Shown piece after piece: positions 59,855-64,000 of a DNA stretch of 64,000 nucleotides (position 1 is its first letter; each line of letters begins with the position of its first letter). The position numbers and the translations under genes are program-made. This stretch comes from Mycobacterium asiaticum. GTDB lineage: Bacteria > Actinomycetota > Actinomycetes > Mycobacteriales > Mycobacteriaceae. The notes beneath the pieces are model-generated. The model had not been told where the DNA came from. It ran no database searches and was given only the letters and a program-made list of their open reading frames with translations. The stretch is from positions 62,001-126,000 of the forward strand of contig NZ_LZLQ01000015.1 in NCBI RefSeq assembly GCF_001673315.1, written 5' to 3'.

Positions 59855-61175
59855 CGCGATCGCCTCCGAGAGCCGGAGTAAAGGTCAACGGAAGGCTTTC
59901 CATCGCCAATAGCGCGGCGTTGGGTATGTAACGGATCTCCTCGACCGGTATTGCGAGACTGAGGTTTCGCAGGCGCCTCGCTGTCTGCTGCGCGGCGACG
60001 AGCAACTGCATACGTGCGAGAGACACGCCCAGACATACATGCACACCCGCTCCGAAGGTCATGCTCTTTCTGATGTTGGTCCGGGTCGGATCGAACTCAC
60101 GAGGGCAGGCAAAGACTGACTCATCGTCGTTCGCAGAGGCAAATAGGACAAGCAGGTGCGCGCCCTTCGGCAATTCGGTCTCTCCCAACGTCACCGAATC
60201 GGTGGTGACTCGGGACAGTGCTCGCACAGGTGGATCCAGGCGCATGAGTTCCTCGATGAACCGGCCCATCTGGGAGTCATCATCGGCTGCAGCGTAGAAA
60301 TGAGTGGCAATGTCAGGGTCTGTCGCTACGTGGAAGAGGATATTGGTGAATGCCGTCGACATCGAATCATGGGTGTTGATGAGAAGCGCGCGAGCGGTTG
60401 CGACCAACTCCTCGAAACTGAGTGGCGCCTCATCCTGCGTTGGGGCCGTGATGATGTCGGACAACATGTCGTCCTCGGGCTCGGCCATGCGCCTGCGGAC
60501 GAGCGCTATCAAGTAGTTTTGCATCTCGACCAGATCTTGCGCCGCGCGGATCATGTCTTCGCGCGTGTTCGTGAGGCTGAATTGCGACAAATACGCGCTG
60601 CCCCAACGCTTTATGGTGCTCATGTCGAGATCGTCGACCTGTAGCTGCTGCATACTGAAGGCGATCGCCATCGGCAACGCCAGGTCATGCAGTCCGTCCA
60701 ACTGTCCTTGCCCGCCCTCGACACAGCCGTCGATCAACCTATCGACAATCCCCTGAAACTGCGGCGCAAGGGATTTCATTCTCTTCCTGCCGAAGGCCTG
60801 CGACAACAGGCGGCGTACCCGCGTATGGCGTGGTGGATCGATGTTGGCGACGTCGGGAAAAAATCCGCCGCCTTCCCGTTCGAGTATGTCTTTCACCTCA
60901 TCGAGGTGGCCGTGTGCCATCTGTTGGTAATAGCCGAGTTCCTGTGAGTACAGGACAGGATCACGAAGCACTTCAGTAAGGTCCTCGTGTCGTGACACCA
61001 GGTACATTCCCAGAGCCTTTTCGAAGTGGACCGGGGCCTCGTAGCGAAGCGTGCGGTAATACGCGAACGGCTTCTCTTGAACAGCAGGATCTACGAATGA
61101 CACTCCATCGAGAGAATCCAGGCGCTGGACGTCAACCGGACAACCGGCTTTCGCGTTCGACTCGTCGGTTTTCAC
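59844..61175 (-). CDS. Cytochrome P450 with unusual I-helix
   Basis: A 443-residue P450. The heme loop TFGAGVHVCLGVSLARMQ holds the Cys ligand and the K-helix reads EELMR. The I-helix segment is ARALLINTHDSMSTAF; the usual A/G-G-x-D/E-T-T is changed to N-T-H-D-S, keeping an acid but replacing the conserved Thr by Ser and the Gly by His. This suggests altered oxygen activation. The GTG at 61175 follows GAAGGGGAGAG, giving VKTDESNAKAG; a longer open frame exists. It overlaps the Baeyer-Villiger gene by 11 bases and follows the acyl-CoA synthetase by 20, so all belong to one operon. Confidence 0.92.
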   Translation of the reverse strand: MKTDESNAKAGCPVDVQRLDSLDGVSFVDPAVQEKPFAYYRTLRYEAPVHFEKALGMYLVSRHEDLTEVLRDPVLYSQELGYYQQMAHGHLDEVKDILEREGGGFFPDVANIDPPRHTRVRRLLSQAFGRKRMKSLAPQFQGIVDRLIDGCVEGGQGQLDGLHDLALPMAIAFSMQQLQVDDLDMSTIKRWGSAYLSQFSLTNTREDMIRAAQDLVEMQNYLIALVRRRMAEPEDDMLSDIITAPTQDEAPLSFEELVATARALLINTHDSMSTAFTNILFHVATDPDIATHFYAAADDDSQMGRFIEELMRLDPPVRALSRVTTDSVTLGETELPKGAHLLVLFASANDDESVFACPREFDPTRTNIRKSMTFGAGVHVCLGVSLARMQLLVAAQQTARRLRNLSLAIPVEEIRYIPNAALLAMESLPLTFTPALGGDRDDV

Positions 61176-61195
61176 AAGCTCTCCCCTTCGTCCAT

Positions 61196-62821
61196 TTAGG
61201 TATTGGCACCAGCGCTTGCTTGCGCGCGACGCGACTGGTGTTTGCCGTCCCACGTGTCCGGACCGACTCCCCGCTGACGTAAGTCGGCTTTGATAACACG
61301 CAGGGTCGCTTGAGTTTTCGGGAGTTCATCTACGAACTCGATGTAGCGAGGAACCATGAACCGGGTCATTCGACTCTGCAGATCCTCATAAAGGTCCTGC
61401 GGACTGATGGTGGATCCGGGGCGCCGCACCGCGAACAGCATCACCTCGTCTTCAACGCTGTCAGCGGGCACCGCGACTGCGGCACATTCGACAACCTCGG
61501 GGTTACGCAGCACGTCGGCTTCGACCTCGAACGACGAGATGTTCTCACCCCGGCGACGGATCGCGTCTTTGAAGCGGTCGACGAAGATGTAGTCCCCTTC
61601 CGGCGTGCGAACGAGCGCATCGCCGGTATGGAACCAGCCATTACGCCAGGCGGTGGCCGTCGCTTTGTCGTCGTTCAGGTAGCCCGCATTCATCACCCAG
61701 GGCACTCGAGAGCGCACCACACACTCCCCTGCGGTTCCATCGGCGACTTCGTAATCGTTGGCATCCACCAGGCGAACTTCGAAGCCAGGATAGCCATCCC
61801 GGAGCCGGCCGACGGTGCGGTTGTTGGTGGGATTCCAGCCCGACCTGATCGCCACGCCGCCTTCCGTGCTGTTGTAGACGGTGCACACGCGGACGTCGAA
61901 CTTACTGCTGAACTCTTGATAGTTGGAGCCCAGCGGTGCCACGAACACATTCTTGAGAGTCGTTGGCCCCGATGGAGCATTGCGATCGCGCAGTAGCACG
62001 TCGGCCATTGAGCCGACGAGCATGCCTGTGGTGACTTTGAATTTCACGATGTCTTCCCAGAAGCTCGTCAAAGCGAACCGCGATCTCATGACAACTTGTC
62101 CGCCAACCATTGCCGCGTTGTACGGAATCGATTTCGAGCCGAAATGCGCGTGCGACGTCGTGCAGTAGAAAATGTCGGCAGACGTGAGGTCCTCGATCGG
62201 AAAAGTCCCCGAATTGATGGAGTGCAGCTGACCCCACGGCAACCGGACTGCCTTAGACGGCCCAGTGGTCCCGGACGTATAAGTGATACAGGCGATGTCG
62301 TGAAATTTCGGCACACTGATTCGATCACGCGCGGCAGCTATGTCGACATTCACAGTCGCCGTGCGTGTGATGCCAGGCAGAGACGAGCTCTGTTCGGAAA
62401 CGTATCCGTCTCCGTCCAGCACAAGGACGCGGTTGACAGTCGACAAGTCTGCGCCGACAGCCTCGACCACGTTCACGTACTTGGGTGCCACAACGAGTAA
62501 CTCAGGAGCGCAGTTGTTGATGGCGTAGGCGAGCATGCGCCCGCGAAACTCCGGATTGGTTGCCGCATCGATCGCGCCTATGCTGGCGAGCCCGAGCCAG
62601 ACGGCCACAGAATCCAGGCCCGCGTCGAGGATTGTGACAACCACGTCGCCGCGCTTCACACCGAGTGCGAGGAAACGTGCCGCCCATTCTTCGACCGACG
62701 ACTGCAGTTGACTCCACGTCGCCGACAGGCCGTCGACGGTCCAGATGAAGACGCGGTGGGGCTCCTCGGTCGCCATCCGTTTCACGATGGCGGGCAGCGT
62801 TTCCGCTGAGGGTGGAATCAC
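61196..62821 (-). CDS. Acyl-CoA synthetase (AMP-binding family)
   Basis: A 541-residue adenylate-forming ligase. CITYTSGTTGPSKAV is the P-loop-like motif, VCTVYNSTEGGVA the acyl-binding motif, GWFHTGDALVRTPEGDYIFVDR the hinge and ISSFEVEADVLRNPEV the C-terminal A10-region start. It activates a carboxylic acid with ATP and CoA. The sequence resembles ligases for cyclic or carnitine-like acids more than long-chain FadD proteins, but this is a weak judgement. The start (ATG 62821) overlaps the stop of the SnoaL gene by 4 bases. Confidence 0.9.
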   Translation of the reverse strand: MIPPSAETLPAIVKRMATEEPHRVFIWTVDGLSATWSQLQSSVEEWAARFLALGVKRGDVVVTILDAGLDSVAVWLGLASIGAIDAATNPEFRGRMLAYAINNCAPELLVVAPKYVNVVEAVGADLSTVNRVLVLDGDGYVSEQSSSLPGITRTATVNVDIAAARDRISVPKFHDIACITYTSGTTGPSKAVRLPWGQLHSINSGTFPIEDLTSADIFYCTTSHAHFGSKSIPYNAAMVGGQVVMRSRFALTSFWEDIVKFKVTTGMLVGSMADVLLRDRNAPSGPTTLKNVFVAPLGSNYQEFSSKFDVRVCTVYNSTEGGVAIRSGWNPTNNRTVGRLRDGYPGFEVRLVDANDYEVADGTAGECVVRSRVPWVMNAGYLNDDKATATAWRNGWFHTGDALVRTPEGDYIFVDRFKDAIRRRGENISSFEVEADVLRNPEVVECAAVAVPADSVEDEVMLFAVRRPGSTISPQDLYEDLQSRMTRFMVPRYIEFVDELPKTQATLRVIKADLRQRGVGPDTWDGKHQSRRAQASAGANT

Positions 62822-63186
62822 GCGTACTTCCAGAACGCGCGCATTTTTGAGATCTTTCCGCTGTCGTCAAATGTGAAGTGATCGACGAGTGGGCCTACGT
62901 GTTGCATCGCGCCCTCACGTGTCACCACACCCTGCAAGATGGCGATGGCCTCGTTACCGCAGACAATGATGTCGCGCTCGAGCCAGAGCTTCATCGGAGA
63001 AAGGTCGGTGACCAGCTTCCAGAACTCCGTACGCAGCGTGTCGATACCGGTGTATGTATCCACCCCCACCGGGTCTTCCAGAACGGTGTCGTCAGCCCAT
63101 AGCGCCAGCCAGCCTTCCTGGTCGTGGTCGCTGAGGGTGTCGCAATGCGCTTTGATTGCCGCGGTGATTGCATTGGCGTCCGGCAT
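62818..63186 (-). CDS. SnoaL/NTF2-like (ketosteroid-isomerase-fold) protein
   Basis: A 122-residue protein of the NTF2 fold: IKAHCDTLSDHDQEGWLALWADDTVLEDPVG at the N-terminus and VDHFTFDDSGKISKMRAFW at the end. The Asp in DPVG lies where the catalytic base of steroid isomerases often is. It could isomerise a double bond or hydrate a ring intermediate. It overlaps the acyl-CoA synthetase by 4 bases and follows the crotonase by 46 bases, so it is in the middle of the operon. Confidence 0.85.
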   Translation of the reverse strand: MPDANAITAAIKAHCDTLSDHDQEGWLALWADDTVLEDPVGVDTYTGIDTLRTEFWKLVTDLSPMKLWLERDIIVCGNEAIAILQGVVTREGAMQHVGPLVDHFTFDDSGKISKMRAFWKYA

Positions 63187-63232
63187 TCCGCTTCCCTTCT
63201 AGAATCTCTCGATCGGTGTTGCGTTCAGGGCT

Positions 63233-64000
63233 TCACACTTTGCTTACTTCATCGTCCCAACCTGTATCGCGTTCTCGTACAGCGGCTCTCACGCCCTTCT
63301 CGTATATCAGTCGGAGATGTTGCTCCTTGGCGACTGCTGCTTGCGCGCTAGGAAGGTACGGATCTCGACCCACGTCGACCATGGCCGAGAGTCCCGCGGC
63401 CTCGTAGAGGCGATGCGTGCCGCGCTTATTGGCGACGAGATCACCTGTTTCCATCCGAGCTATCTGCTCCGCGAAGCGCATCGCCATGTCTTCTTCTTCG
63501 CCAACCGGAACCACCCTGTTGACGTAGAACAGTCGATGCGCGGTCTCGGCGTCCAGCCAACCCCCGGTCATCCACAGCTGCTTCATGACGCGGATAGGAA
63601 AGTGGAAGGGCATCAGCGCGTACGGGCCGTAGGGAGGGCCGACACCGACACGAGATTCCTCCCAGCTGAATCGCGAATTATCAGCTGCGATGACCACGTC
63701 AGCGGCCAACAGGAACGTATTTGCGTGGGGTCCCACGAAGCCCTTGGCGGCGACAACAAGACCTTTCCTGAAGCGCCACGGCGGCAGCAGATCGCCGGTG
63801 TGGACCCAATACTTGTCTTCGATCGTCGCCGGGTGTTGGCCGCCAATGGTTTCGGCGGCGACCTGGGCAATGTCATGGCCAGAGGAGAAGTTCGGGCCTT
63901 CCGCTGTCAGCACGACACACTTGACATCGTCCATGCGGTCACAATCGGCGAGTACCGCATAGAACTCCTTTTCCATCACGCTGTTGATGGCGTTCATCTT
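63233..64000 (-). CDS. Enoyl-CoA hydratase/isomerase (crotonase) family, 5' end outside window
   Basis: The visible 256 residues are a crotonase whose N-terminus lies outside the window: the frame is open to base 64000, where KMNAINSVMEKEF corresponds to a position about 20-30 residues into a typical member. GPNFSSGHDIAQVA is the first oxyanion region and GFVGPHANTFLLAADVVIAADN the second. The usual Glu near the CoA-binding loop is replaced in part (SRFSWEESRVGVGPPYGP). It would hydrate or isomerise an enoyl-CoA. It is the most upstream visible gene of the minus-strand operon. Confidence 0.88.
   Translation of the reverse strand, partial: KMNAINSVMEKEFYAVLADCDRMDDVKCVVLTAEGPNFSSGHDIAQVAAETIGGQHPATIEDKYWVHTGDLLPPWRFRKGLVVAAKGFVGPHANTFLLAADVVIAADNSRFSWEESRVGVGPPYGPYALMPFHFPIRVMKQLWMTGGWLDAETAHRLFYVNRVVPVGEEEDMAMRFAEQIARMETGDLVANKRGTHRLYEAAGLSAMVDVGRDPYLPSAQAAVAKEQHLRLIYEKGVRAAVRERDTGWDDEVSKV

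Noticed and set aside
1..64000. tRNA, rRNA, CRISPR, insertion sequences, integrases and phage attachment sites
   Set aside because: Read for but not found: no cloverleaf with a GGTTCGA arm, no spaced repeat array, no transposase or integrase motif.

Overview
The window is chromosomal DNA of high GC content from a mycobacterium, most likely an environmental (non-tuberculous) species. The evidence is gene content: an MPT64-type secreted antigen, an MTB12/CFP2-type secreted antigen, a PPM-family putative methyltransferase, a PknH-sensor-type lipoprotein, PknD-like NHL-domain kinases, deazaflavin (F420)-type DUF385 proteins, and an Rv2298-like aldo/keto reductase next to htpG. No rRNA, tRNA, insertion sequence, prophage or CRISPR array was seen.

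0-8.4 kb: general metabolism and stress genes. A 3-ketosteroid-dehydrogenase-like flavoprotein (cut by the window edge), a PadR regulator, a thioesterase, an SDR, a small UsfY-like membrane protein behind a good SigF-type promoter, a metallo-beta-lactamase-fold hydrolase, an aldo/keto reductase, HtpG and a DUF385 protein.

8.4-12 kb: a putative light-input partner-switching module. A bacteriophytochrome photosensory core (PAS-GAF-PHY, with the chromophore cysteine and PASDIP motif) is fused to a SpoIIE/RsbU-type phosphatase. It stands beside a STAS anti-anti-sigma factor and an RsbW-like anti-sigma kinase.

12-24.5 kb: methyltransferases, small secreted proteins and membrane proteins, a RES-domain toxin-antitoxin pair with an array of 12-bp repeats in its promoter, a PAP2 membrane protein, a membrane glycosyltransferase, a probable HTH/GIY-YIG nuclease, a DUF389 protein, an AraC-type regulator and an MTB12-like antigen.

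24.5-44.8 kb: signalling and defence. A receptor Ser/Thr kinase, a TPM-domain protein, a glutathione peroxidase, a 650-residue aconitase whose ribosome-binding site is buried in a hairpin, an HNH endonuclease converging on a PLD/SF2-helicase/DUF3427 protein (candidate phage defence), an Excalibur protein, and a receptor kinase with a degenerate pseudokinase in front of an intact kinase and an NHL propeller. These are followed by a Gre-like factor, an asparagine synthetase, an MPT64 homologue, an ATP-grasp enzyme, an alpha/beta hydrolase and the wreck of an Old-Yellow-Enzyme gene.

44.8-64 kb: a catabolic island. It holds two family III CoA-transferase genes (one a double-length fusion), an aldehyde dehydrogenase, an amidohydrolase, three cytochromes P450 (two a tandem duplication), a TetR regulator, a 3Fe-4S ferredoxin, an NDMA-type alcohol dehydrogenase, a frameshifted epimerase, a Baeyer-Villiger-type monooxygenase, an acyl-CoA synthetase, a SnoaL/NTF2 protein and a crotonase. 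Together these suggest oxidation and CoA-dependent breakdown of a cyclic, terpenoid- or steroid-like substrate. Three promoters around the TetR gene share one palindromic operator-like motif overlapping the -35 box, which defines a likely local regulon.
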